NCBI GenBank assembly: GCA_018292915.2 | Contig: JACVVK020000331.1 | Coordinates: forward strand, 657,501 to 721,500 | Direction: 5' to 3' | DNA from: Batillaria attramentaria | Taxonomy: Eukaryota > Mollusca > Gastropoda > Batillariidae | DNA length: 64,000 nt | Shown: positions 24,939 through 37,682 of the stretch, in pieces | How the letters are laid out: every line of letters begins with the position of its first letter | Numbering within the stretch: position 1 is the first letter of the stretch | Position numbers and translations under genes: made by a program | The notes under the pieces: model-generated | Database searches by the model: none | Told to the model about the DNA's origin: nothing | What the model saw: only the letters and a program-made list of their open reading frames with translations

Positions 24939-25452
24939 ATGTATTTGATGTACTACACAGACGATTCCGGCAACCGCGTGTACACGCTGAAGGTAAGATA
25001 TTTCGTTATTTCACATAATATGGCGAGCACTTTGCTACGGAAAAGATCCACAAAACGTCTAAACACCGCAAACTCGTATCGTATGCTTTCCATAGCTCCT
25101 TTCCACATGTAAAATTTGACTCTTTTTGGATCTCTTTAAAATTTGACATAAGCTGGCATGACATTTCGATCAAGTTTAAGATTTTGTTTCCAAATTTTCA
25201 CCATATTATGTTTTATCTACTAGTCAATATGGTATAATATTGTGTTGTTCTGAAGGGCTGTCATACAAGTTACGCAACATGTTAATTTTTATTGTTCATT
25301 TGACATTGCAGAAGGTGGATCCTGAGGGCAAGCCCACAGTATCAGCTCATCCAGCCAGATTCTCACCAGATGACAAGTACTCCCGTCAGCGAGTCACCAT
25401 CAAGAAACGTTTCGGAATTCTGATCACTATGACACCAAAGCCAGAAATGTAG
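24939..25452 (+). CDS. NOP10: H/ACA ribonucleoprotein subunit NOP10 (2 exons, 64 aa)
   Basis: Core protein of box H/ACA RNPs, which pseudouridylate rRNA and snRNA and, in vertebrates, form part of telomerase RNP. It acts in nucleoli and Cajal bodies with dyskerin, NHP2 and GAR1. Exon 1 is 24939-24992 (18 codons, [18 protein letters not shown]) with donor AAG|GTAAGA. Exon 2 is 25312-25452 (46 codons plus TAG). The protein is 64 aa, the same as human NOP10. The diagnostic central block [15 protein letters not shown] is intact, followed by the basic TIKKRF segment. The single 319-bp intron falls at phase 0. The start is the first ATG and matches the family N-terminus. It is divergent to AARS1, and its 3' end converges on ANKS6. 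Confidence 0.97.
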
Positions 25453-25890
25453 AGCCATTCTGGCTTTACCTTTTTCAAGACAGAAACTGGAGAACAATGC
25501 TTGGACATTTGTGTGTGACACCTGATGTAGATCTGTAGTTTAGTTTTACATGAACGTGTCTATGAGTATGACATACATAATATGTGTGGCTCCAGGTGGA
25601 TAAATTGCGTTGTGCATGCAGATGGCTGGCATACTTCTATAGACTCCAGCAGGACATGTCAGTTCAGAAGTCGGAGATGTCAGTTGTTGAAATGCAAATT
25701 GGATGGTGAAAGAGGACACAGTGGCAGCATATGTGGTTGAATGTGTGTGTGTGTGTGCACTCAAATGTGAAATGAAATTGGGTGAATGTGTATACATACA
25801 TGTGAATGGATATATATCTAGTTGAAGTAGCAGATTTCTTTTATTAATAATTTGCCTACAAATTAAAGACCAGTGTGTCTGGAAGTGTTG
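25453..25890 (+). other. NOP10: NOP10 3' UTR
   Basis: Non-coding sequence after the NOP10 stop. The first plausible poly(A) signal is ATTAAA at 25862-25867, preceded by TG-rich and AT-rich sequence. The end near 25890 is inferred. Confidence 0.5.
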
Positions 25891-26264
25891 ACTGTAAAGT
25901 GTTTCATTTCTGCATTCAGGGCTTAAATTCTTCCATCTTTGCCTACAAATTCCCACCCCCCCCCCCCCCCCCACCTTGAACTAATTGAAGCACTTAATCA
26001 TGCGAAAACACACCAAATTGCAGACTTTATTCTAATTGGGAAGGGGAAACCTCCTGACTGGGTATACATGTGTGTTTTTACATGGCACCTGTCCTGCATA
26101 TTTGACATGCATGTAATAGTTGTACCTTGAAATCATGCACCAGGATCTGCATTGTGTGCGATGAGCTGTAAAGGAGGACAGTGAGATGGTACTGATGTGA
26201 TACTTTCTATGCCAAATGTATCAATTTCATCAACTCCCAGTCACAAGGCAAACTTATACAGCAC
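25891..26264. other. Intergenic spacer between convergent NOP10 and ANKS6
   Basis: About 375 bp between the inferred NOP10 cleavage site and the inferred ANKS6 poly(A) site. It holds a run of 17 C at about 25955-25971. No gene or recognisable repeat is seen. Confidence 0.4.
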
Positions 26265-28928
26265 TTCAGTTCAATCATCAACATTTTATTGAACATGTGC
26301 CTCACCGACAATATTATGTTTTATCAGATTCAAAAGGAAAACAAATATGGATGCAGCAATGTCCCGAAAAAATGTAATAAACATCTACACGTGTGCATAC
26401 AGTGATTTACATAAAAATTTACCCACGATGGATAAATATGTCTATCACAACTGCTATCATTCTCTAGTCGATGAACATTGATGAAGACACTTCAGCATGT
26501 TTACAAACCTTTCACTTAGAAGAAGTGCACCCCCCCCCCCCCAAAAAAAAAAAAAAAAAAAAAAAAAAACGGCATGCACATGGCTCACAAAAAGCAATAC
26601 ACATGTATAATAATGAAAATGGTGGACGGAACCAGCAGTGACAAAGGCCTGTTTGTGCAGATGGCCACTACAGCAGATTTGTCTCAACCTTTACCGCATA
26701 TCGCCAAAAAAACTTGCATGCCGTACATGGTGGGTGCACCACACCCATAAAAACCTGTGTGCCATACATGATGGGTACAGATGCAACCTGCTTTCAAAGG
26801 AGGAAAAATACACATCCCTTGCTGTACACCATGAATGCACACTCTCTCACACTTTTAAAACAGGAACTAAACTGAATTAAATCAAAATTGCTTGCATGCG
26901 CACTGTGATGGTCAGTATAGGCTGGTTGTATACAGAAATGCAATACAAGTCATAAACTTTAGTCAGATAAAGTGTTTTTCATTTATTTTGCTGGGACTGA
27001 CCTCATTATCACAGCAGCCCATCATTTCAACAATAACGGTTTCAACCTGTGGTGACATTCATTTGGTCACACAGATATCTGTTGATATTGCTGTTTATTA
27101 TTTTCTTTCTTGCGTATTTGCTTCACATTATACTTATGTTTACCCAACTCTGCCTTCGAAATTCCTTCTTTAAAATTATGGGTAGTTTTGCACCCATAAT
27201 GTACAGTGTGGGTTATCAAAGTTTATTATTATTATTCCTGCTTCGGGAGGGTTATACGTACGTTTTCCAAGTTTATTTACAAACAAAATCACAAGTTCTA
27301 GTGAACACTTCACCAGTACCCTTATTGACAAAAGCCATGAAGCTTCGTGGATCTAGCCTGAAAATTGATTGAGCTATGGGCGTCTGAATGAAAGTGTGGT
27401 TGCAACTGCACCCTCGACGTACAGCAAAGGTAAAAACTGAAATGAAGACTGGATGGTGTTGAACAAACTTGGTCTTAAATTCTTTCACACACACGCTCAA
27501 TCTCAGAAGTACACGGCAAAACTATAATAAAAGTACAGAATAATTCTCCTCTTAACATGACAAGGTTGTCTTGCGTATGTATACATGTATAACAATGATA
27601 AAAACAATAGTAAAACAATTCTGCATTTTATCATGACAAAATCTGGACGGATTATAGATCACATATACATACCTGTACAGTTCAGGTGTAGAAACTGATA
27701 AGTACATCTTTACTAGTACGATCCATAGAAATGAATTTTTTAATGCCTTTCAGTGGCAAATCCAAAACATCCCCACCACAACCACACACACACACACGCA
27801 CGTCCCCTCCCACATTTGATCAAAATTATGTCATAGTTAAGTTGACAAATAAAAAAAATACTGAGACAGATCAGCGTGCAAGAGTCACGTCAGCTACATA
27901 CTGGTACATATATGCAGAGATTCAGCAATGCACACAAATGCACAAATTCCAATAGACTTCAGGCAACATACCCTGGTATTGTAAATGCTGTTGTATACTA
28001 CTATAAACTCACAAAGAAGTCATTTAAAAAGAAATACATACATGTACATACAGTCTTTCACAATTTGTCAAAGTTTAGCAAGCGAAACAGCATTGTAGAA
28101 AAGCAAGACAGACCTACAGTCTAACTAGCTGTAACTAGCAAAATCCATCCCTCTTACCTGCACACAAAACTAAAAAAGAAATATTTCTTCATTTCCATTA
28201 GAAGCTTCTAACTGAAGCTCTACAAGATCAATGCATGTCCCAAATTTATGACTGACTGTACACGTATAAGCACAACAACTGCAGACAGCAAAGAGCATAT
28301 AATTTTCAAAATGCAAAAAAAACCCTGTAGGGCTGTGAACTTTAACTCTAAGTTGGTGTAAAGTACCAACACACAAGTGCTAACATAGCATAAATATGTG
28401 CTTTGTAAACTATGCACTTTTCAGTCTTTACCACATTCATAAGCACACTCTCAGCTCCTACCAGAAGAAAATGTATGACACTAAAAGTTTTCATCCTATC
28501 ATATTTGAAGATAAGTTTCACTGGCTTGACGTTATCAGTCATAAGATCAGGTTGAGCATCATAAGGCAGAATTTTCACTGTAGAAAGTTCAGCTGCCTTT
28601 TCAACTGGGACAAGCTGATCAATCGAATGCGACATTTCACTGAAAATCGAGGGGCAACCACATCTTAAGAAGCACAGTTTTTTGGTTTTTTTCTGAAACG
28701 TATGAATGCTCTGAACAATAGTCTTTTTGGGAGGTCACAGCCCAAGACACCACATTAAAACAGTGGTACTGTAGACCACTAACATAAACCAGAAGTGACC
28801 AACAATGTCATCTGAATGGACGGAACTCTGAAACGAGGGGTATTTTGTACCACCAATATAAATGAACACACTGCTTGAGTGGCTGACCAGACTGCAATTT
28901 GTCCTTGACTGAAGGTCACGTCTCACTG
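26265..28928 (-). other. ANKS6: ANKS6 3' UTR (about 2.7 kb)
   Basis: No coding sequence follows the ANKS6 stop until the NOP10 side. Minus-strand AATAAA occurs several times (for example near 26990, 27085, 27220 and 27262). The most distal, at 26285-26290, is taken as the probable end. Alternative polyadenylation is possible. The UTR contains a C14/A25 homopolymer at about 26529-26569. Confidence 0.45.
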
Positions 28929-31900
28929 TCATGACGACCGAGATTTGGCACTAGGCAGGTGGGGATCGACGTCATCCTGAATGTTCCAGCTCATCAGGTT
29001 CTCACTGTCTGTGCCTGCAGTGAAAACCAAAGCCAGGTTATGCAGATGATGAAGAAACAGACAATAACCAACCTCTAAAGGATGTGGGGGAGGGTGGAAA
29101 TTGACGGCAGAGCCTCCTTCCTGTTTCCGTTGGGACTGCATTCTGCTTCGGTTTACAAGTGGGGCTTCTTTTTCTAATCTGAAACCGTCCTCAACACTGG
29201 AAAACGCAGATTAAAGTTTTCACATCCCATCCCCAAACAGTGGAGAAAAGCCTGCAAGAAACGACCACCCAAAGGTGAAGCTACGAACCAAAGTCCGTTT
29301 CTTTTATTATTATTATTTTTAAATTTCACAGATGAATGCAAATAACATATTCCAGTCTTTGTAAACATGTAAAATAAAGCATAATTGTATTGCACACACC
29401 ACAGAATCTTTTTTCATACCTATGTCCGAAGAGGTGCGTGCTTTGAGTGTTGAATTGAATGACGTCATTGTGTCCACAAACTGCTGTCGTTCCCGACCCT
29501 GAATCAACATAGTTCAACACAGTGAAAAGTATGCAAAGACATAACAACTATTTCCACATCTCTTACGTACACAGACAATTCTAATAGGTTCTTGAAAAAA
29601 AGAAAAAAAAAGGCACGACATATGGAAAGTCTTGGGAAGTAAAAGACACAAATAGGGACAAGGACCCCTCATCCAAAAAACGTGATAATCCTATTAAGTC
29701 ATTCAGGACCAGACACTCCCATCAAAGGTTCAGCCACACATTGTCCACAGCTCATCAAAATTGATTCTCCATCCATTTTTCATTCAGTAGACAAATCAAC
29801 TTAATTGTCAAGTGTTTGTATCTTCAATGAAGCATGCAAGAGAGCTGTGTTTACATACTAGCCTGCAATATCATGGAGGCAAGCAGGCAAAGGCAGCATT
29901 GAGACTGCGGCAGCCCCACGTACTACAGAGTTAACAGTGATACAAAAGCACTATGCTTACAATTTACATTGCTGAGACTAGTGAAAGCCTGGGCATTTTG
30001 AGTCTTAGCATCTTCTGCCCACTGCAAGGGTGATTTCAAAGTCAAGGGTACTGGAAAAAATCTGTAAGATTTCAGCTCTATCAGGATCTAAACCCACAAC
30101 ATTCCACTCTGACGCTCAACCAGTGATAAGCAACCGAACTCCCCTCACTGCTAAAACAGGAGCTTAAGACCGCATGCCACAGCTGAAAGACATGCAGTAT
30201 GGCATGCATGCCCACCTTTCCTGAGTTGAGTTCTCTGATGGCCTTGAGGATCTGGCGGCGAGAGTCGACATTGGGGATGCCCAGTTCCTTCAGGTCCTCG
30301 TCCGTCAGTGTCAAAAAAGCTTCCATGTCAACCTGAACACCAGATGCACCATGACCTTATAATACGCACTTGCTTACACAAACCAAGCTGAATCCAATTA
30401 GTCTGATGTCATCCACTCCAGTCCAATATCTAAACTAGTGTCCAAAAGAAACGATACCAAGGGTTGGCAAGGACATACAATAAAAGCAGAATACAGAAAT
30501 TTCAGAGTGGTATATTTCATTAGCAAATGTTTCCGGTATTCCCGAGCGCAGACGCTGTATTTGGGACGTGAGATACATAAACCTGTGTTTTTAGGCCTCG
30601 GGGATCACTTTGCACAAAAACATTCTGACAACAGTTTGGTATCGTTTCTTTTGGATACTAGTTTATTTGTATAGCGCAGAGGTTCTCCATGAAAACACTT
30701 CATGCTCGTTGCGCCACAAAAAAAGCAGACAAAGAACAGAAGATCAAGAGAAAGCTTGCTGTGTTTGACACTGTCAGTCAGGTTGACTGTAATGCTCTCC
30801 AGTACTGGATGCTTGCAGCTTTCCAAACATGCTCAGGCAAAAAGTTCCACAAAGTAGGAGTGGCATTCCTGAAAGATCTAAGATCAAAACGCTAAAAATC
30901 ATGCTAAAAAAACTTTGGTGATCTGACAGAGCATTGCTTATATATATCTATACTCCTGTGTTGATGGTTCAGCTGTATTGGAAGGTCACTTGATCGTATT
31001 AACCTTTTCTAAGCTGAATGGTATCTTCAGCATCCTTTTCAAACCTCACGAGTGCAATGATAATTATACAGCATGTAAGACTATGAGGTTTTGCATTACA
31101 CCCCCTTCTGCAAGCTATCAAACCTTTCACTACAAAACTGGTAGCAGATGCAACATGTAACAGTCAGGTCAGCTGTGGTCTATGTCACGCTGTTCATCTG
31201 GACTTGCAACAGTCTTGGATTCTCCAAAATACAGACCCCACCACACCATGCAAAACGGTTCATGCACACCAATGTAACAAAGCACACTTTATAAATAAAC
31301 GCGCATACACTGAAGCTTGATATTTATCTACTCACCTCCTGTTCTTCGAAGATCGGGTTGTATTTTTCCAGTGACAGTTTCTTCAAGATGTTTGATAATT
31401 CATCTGAAATTCAAAAAGCAAAACCACAATTCTAGAAAAGCCCCAAAAGAGTCAACTGAAAATGCATGCTTATGAGATCCATGCAGCATGCACTACCCAC
31501 CCATAATCAGGGATACAAATACATATGATAGCTCATGGAAAATGATCTTACACGCAGAAGTGTGCATTTGGCAGACCAGTCGTCTCTAGAATGTATACAA
31601 TGAATATAAATTACAACTCTTGGCTGCTCATGGAAACCATTTTCTAGCTTTCCAGTCACTTCATCTCCACTTCTGCAAAGTATCTTGTAGTTGAATTTCT
31701 GTCTGCAGAGGCTGTACATGGAGCAGGACACAGGGTAAGAACCTCTGTAAGTATGAAGAATGATGGTAACTTACCGTCTCCTGATTCCTTTTCTCGTAAA
31801 GAACTCAATGGAGGAACAGCATCTTCTCCACTCTGAAAAACAAGAAAAGAAACACAGCTTGTGTACTGGGCACTTTGGACAAATGCCTGAAAACAAAACA

Positions 31901-34900
31901 GTCACACAACTTGTGTTATGGGTACCGGTACTTTGGCCAAACTCTCAAAAACACGAAATCAGAGAGCTTGGGTACCTGGCACTTCTGCAATACATGCAGG
32001 ATGGATGCCACTGAAAGAAAATAGCAAGATGCACACACATCTGTGAAGATATAAGATGTAAAACAGACATTGAGGATAGGACACTGTGTGTGACAACGGG
32101 TTAAAAAGTAAAACTGCTTCAATAGGAGTGTGTTTAGGCTGTTTGCTTTTTTCCTACTACTGTTTAACTTTACAAGGTCTCAATGCAAATCAGATGAATT
32201 TACCTTTCCTGGTGTAGGGGATGGGGAAGGAGTCAGGGTGGAGGTTGTGCTGTCTTTGGACGAGGTGCTTCGGCCTCGCGAGGACCTCTGGGGGGTGATC
32301 GATGAGCTGCCACTGGTGGAACTGTTTGGAGACGTTGTGTTGGACATGGTGCGGAACGCTGAGGAAGCCGTAGCGGACTTCCTGTTAGACAATCCAATAT
32401 GAGCAGACAGGAGTATAAGCAGTGGCTAAACAGCGCATCCAACTTCAGCAGGCACACTGCTTAGTGGCTCTCCCCATTATCACAGTGAAACACTGGTCCT
32501 ACTACATGTCAAGTTGTTGTAAGTGATACATGTACTGATTTTTCCTGGCTCCTGGGCAACTCACTGGGGATTTCTCCAAGTCATTCAGCTTGGCAGTCGT
32601 TCGTTCAAAAGTAGGCAGGTGGGTGGCACTATGTCAACGCGCTTCCCCTGGGGGAAGTCATTTAAATTTCCAGAAGTGATAACAAGTTAGAAATGGCCAA
32701 AATTCAGACAGTAATGACAAGTCAGATTGTTTCACTGTTTGTATCTGCTGAATAAAAACTGTCACCAAGATTTATGTTAGTTTCTCTGCGATAAAAATGG
32801 ACAATCAACTGCCATAAATTTACAAGTGCTTTTGCTGGACTGTACAGAAATGAGTAGGACAGAATGCACTATATCAGATCAGACAACACTGAATAATAAG
32901 ACCGACTCTGGGAGTTACAAAGACTTGACATTTGCCAACAATTCTACTCAATTTATACCTGGGCATGAAAAGCAGGGATGGTGTTTGCTGTCCTAAGGTC
33001 GCACTTGACCGAGCACTTGGAATGTGGGGGCTGGGTAGGAACAATGAGCCATGGCCGAAGTCACCTGAAATCAGAAATCAGAGAAATGAATGGACTCCTG
33101 TAAACAAATAATAATTGAAAACACACACACACACACACACACCTCTACCTTATGATGCAGTTATAAACACTCTTCTCAGCTTTTCTGCAGAGTGTATGCC
33201 ACGTACTGTTCGCAAAATCTGATTTTACTTCAAGGGTAATACTGTATTATGAACATACATCACCTGCAGAAAACTGTGATATCTTTCAATTTCAAATATC
33301 TGCCACTGGTGCTTAAGAAAAATCAAAAGTCCAGCTAATTAAGTTATTAACACTATGATCATCTAGAAAAAGGGTGTGTCTAAAGCGCCATTGATTTGAT
33401 GGGCGCTTATTTTATCTTTTCCCGATGAGGGTAGAACGCAAGCACAGAAGCTATGCTGTGAGCGGCTGATTCAAAAATTAATTATTAACTGATACAGACT
33501 GACTGGCCTCTCAAGCTATATCTAAAAGAGTAAATGGAATGTATACGCACCCTGCCAACTATACTGAGAGTGAGATAATTGATCTTGACAGCAGAATATG
33601 TGTGCCAACCTAGCACAGTGTATATGATATCAGTGTGAACCGTGCATGCTCAGTACAGTTTACAATGAAGAGAATGATAATGTTAAAAAAAAAAAAAAAA
33701 TTTTTAAGAGGAAAAAAAAGATACCAAAGCCATTACAGTGATTACACTAATATTAAAGAGCTACAACAAAATGCAAGAAAGCAGCAGATACTGAGATGTA
33801 CATGTATCACAAAGTATGCAAAAAAAAAAAGAAAAAAAAAGAAGAAGAAGCCAAATACTAATACTCAAACCTTTTTCATTCACAGGACTATTGTCCGGTG
33901 CCACAGACACGCTGGGAAAAACATGCGGCTTGGCTGTTAGTGTCGCATGCACAGAGCTATCAGTAGTGTCCAGAGCAGAAGACGAGGGTGCGCTACTTAG
34001 GCTTTGGTTAGTTTGAGTGCGGCTTGAAAGACAGATCGTGTTAGAGCCATCCCAGCATGCATCGGAGGGGCTAAACTTGTCCCAAGATGCACTGGGGGAG
34101 AGACTCGTCCAATTGGCAGCAGGTGGAGGAGGGTTAACCCAAGCATCAGCAGGAGCTGCATGGTTAGTCCATGTGGTGGCGGGTAAAGAGTTAATGCCAT
34201 CTCCTGTCACAGGTTCAGCAGTTGAAGTGTTAACCAAGGAAGTGGAGGCTAAAGGGTTAATCCAGGTGGCAGCAGCAGCAGCAGGTTTGGCAATACGTGC
34301 ACTCACACTACCTGAGCCAGCGCGGGAAGGCGAATACTTCATAGGGTGAACCAACGAGCGATCCGATGACTGCAACAGAAAATACCACACATCACACCAA
34401 AACCTTTTTTAAAGTAACTAGGCACAAGCTGACAATTTGGGGGGAGAGCAGTTGGGGGGAGGGATGCCACTTTCAAAGCTGTAACTCCATAAGCTAATGC
34501 ATTAATGCTCCATTTGGACATTGCGACAGCTTTTTTCAGTTCTGCCGCCTCTGATAGTGAAACCTTGATCCCGCTCTCTTGCCCTGTGCACATCACTACT
34601 CAGCTACCAACCGAAGCAAACCCAAATGCTTTAACACCACATGGCCTGCTCTGACACTTCCCTGGCCAGGACACGGGTCTCATGTGATATGATTGGAGAC
34701 AGAATACACTTTCCAGGGCACAGATTTCAAGCATTTAGCAAACAGTTTTCTTCAAGATTGTTGTTTGCAAGATGTGCACAGTTATGTTGAACTCTGCATG
34801 CATACTTCTGTAACTCAAAGAATCAATCAAAAATACTTCAGACGAGTTAGATATATACCTAAAAGATGTCAACCAAGACTAACACACACAAAAAAATGCA

Positions 34901-36873
34901 CATATCAAATGACAGTGTCCTCTATCAAACCCAGACACAAATGTTTAGAAAATGACAAACAGTGTGACTAATGGGAGAAAAATCTCACTATTGTTCTGTC
35001 GTCATTCACGGATTTGTACGTGCGCCAGTTACTGCTGTAGCGTCGCGAATGCTCTGGTCCATCAAGAGCAAAAGACGGTGGCGGTAAAAATGGCGGTTTG
35101 ACTGGCTTCAAGGTCTCGCTGCTCTGCGCTGAGTGAGGAGGGTTGATGTCCTGAAATATTGAAACATTTTGCTTGTGACGCGGTCTTAATTATCAGACAT
35201 TACGGTGCTGGAAGTGACTCACAATCTTTCAGACACGTATCTAACAACTTATAAGAAATGTTTGAGTTCTGTCAGCGTCAAAATACATGGGAGAAAAAAC
35301 AAAGGCAACACCAGCACTGAAAAGACGTTTAGTCACACTTTACAAAATCAGATTAACTTCCATAGGGCCCTAGTCTTTCACTTTCTGTAATGTCTGCAGA
35401 ATGCACTAGCCACTAATAACAATACATTGTAATAATGAGGATTCATACAGCACTTTTACAACAAGCTCTAGGCACTTATAGCAGCACTTCAACTGAAAAT
35501 AGCACCAGTACAAATGTGCGTACAAACCACCGGAGATTTAAGTGTATTAACTGATACGATTCCTGCTTTCACTCTTTTGGTACAAATGAATGGAAATGTC
35601 AACTTAAACATAATCCATTCATGTACAAATAAAGCTTTTCTGGATGAATGAATGCATGTCCATTCAGAACACTACTGATTTTTCTATCGTCAGCATTAGC
35701 ATGGGTACCAAACTAATACTGTGTAGCTCCTTCTACAGGTTGCACAAATGGTCTACGGCAAGTAACTGCTACCCTGAATGTAAATGCGCCCTTTTGTCCT
35801 GAATGTTTGCTGGAGTGACCCAGTCCAGGTGTAATATTGTTGATTTTCAGCTATCTGTCAGATACAGTTCTCTTGTCCTTATCTATCTGAAACTGTCCAT
35901 ATAACAAGTCTAGCCAATGAACTAAGAATACACAATATTTTAAATGATTCTTTGTCTGATTTTTTTTTTTACAATTTTGTTTAAAAACACATGATAACAG
36001 CCAGTTTCAAGTGAAAAGATGTACAAAATTTGGCTTATACTGAATGGGTTAATAATCAGGTAATAAGCTATTCATTACCAGAGTGTAGACAGAAGCACTT
36101 TTCTTGGTCTCCAGAAGCATACTCTCATAACTCGTCATAGACATGGTTGTTTGATCCGCTTCCACGAACTTCCTGTGCGGCTGCGGAGATGACTGGAAAA
36201 AAAAAAGGTATGTTTTAAGTTAATATAAGTCAGTTTACACCAAATCCCCTGCCCAAATAAGCTCAAGTATAGAAGTTTTGTAAATGTGCGTCTGTTTACA
36301 CTGTTTACACGAGCACTTAAACACGCTTATTCCATCTTTGCTGATCCAACTTCAGTTTGGGAACAGTTTCGCTTGTGAGAGCGCCTGTAAGCTCGAAATA
36401 CTCTATCTTGTTGATGATTAATACAGCTCTTAATGCCACACACAATGTTGTTTACACTTTGTGTTGTTTTACACGAGCAGTCGAACATTCAAGTTCCACG
36501 ACTGTTGTTACGCTACTGGAGCGTTCAATAGACACTGTGCCATCAGTACACTTCTGTTGGCTCAGTGCCAACATTACAGACACTGTCAATGTCCAGGTGT
36601 CAAACTGGTGTGATGAAAGACACCACAAAAACAGCTCAGAACAATCTATGAGCATAAAAATGGTAGCATTATCCCCTCTTAAAGTTTTAATAACAGACAG
36701 CTTGAGGTAGAATGACCTCAAACATGACAACAGAAGCTAATGTATAAAGCAAAGAAAGATGCAGTGGCAAGAGAACCTTCAGAATGGGGGATACACGCAC
36801 CATGTGTTAAGGTTCATTAAATTTTGTTTGTTCCCGAGGCTTTCAGCTTACTTCCTTTACAAGCAAAGAGTAC

Positions 36874-36958
<85 letters not shown>

Positions 36959-37413
36959 CTACCTGTGATGGCATGGGGCCCGTCAAGGTGAGATCCTGGA
37001 CGGATGTGGAGGTCTGAAGTGGCATTGGTGATAATCGATTTGTCATGGTAAATGTACGACCTAGTTTCAGGTTTCGGAATCGGTTTGACAGTCTGTTCCA
37101 CCATGCCTGAGCAAAATCAATTAAGGAATAAATTAATTCATTAAATATCTGAAAAACACAAGAATAATAATAATAAGAAGAATAATGTCCTGTAATTTAC
37201 GCTCACAAAATAAAAATAACACAGTGATGTGTTACAAAAAGCCCCCCCCCCCCCCCCCAATTTTTTTTAACCACAACATACATGACATCAGTCTGGCACT
37301 GAACTTCTGCCACTGTTTCAGTGCCTTTGACTGCAATTGTTCATCTGCATCAGGCCGGATTGTGCAAGTCAGTGTGTGTGTGTGTCAGGATGCACGCGTG
37401 TGTGCATGCGTGG

Positions 37414-37458
<45 letters not shown>

Positions 37459-37633
37459 CGCTATGAGTTGCTTTCCTGTGAGATTAAGCGCTGAACAAGT
37501 ACTTCAATTCATTATTATTTATTCAGTATTCAATGCACTATTCATTATTATTTATTATTGAACTACATACTAAATGGTAACTGTAGAAAAATTTCTTACC
37601 TTGAGTCCACTCTTTGGGTGCTCTTCACTGCTG

Positions 37634-37682
<49 letters not shown>

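Noticed and set aside
36759..37104. Poly-His/Thr and poly-Cys/Val frames over the CA repeat
   Set aside because: Dinucleotide-repeat artefacts; the real coding sequence here is ANKS6 exon 8 in another frame.
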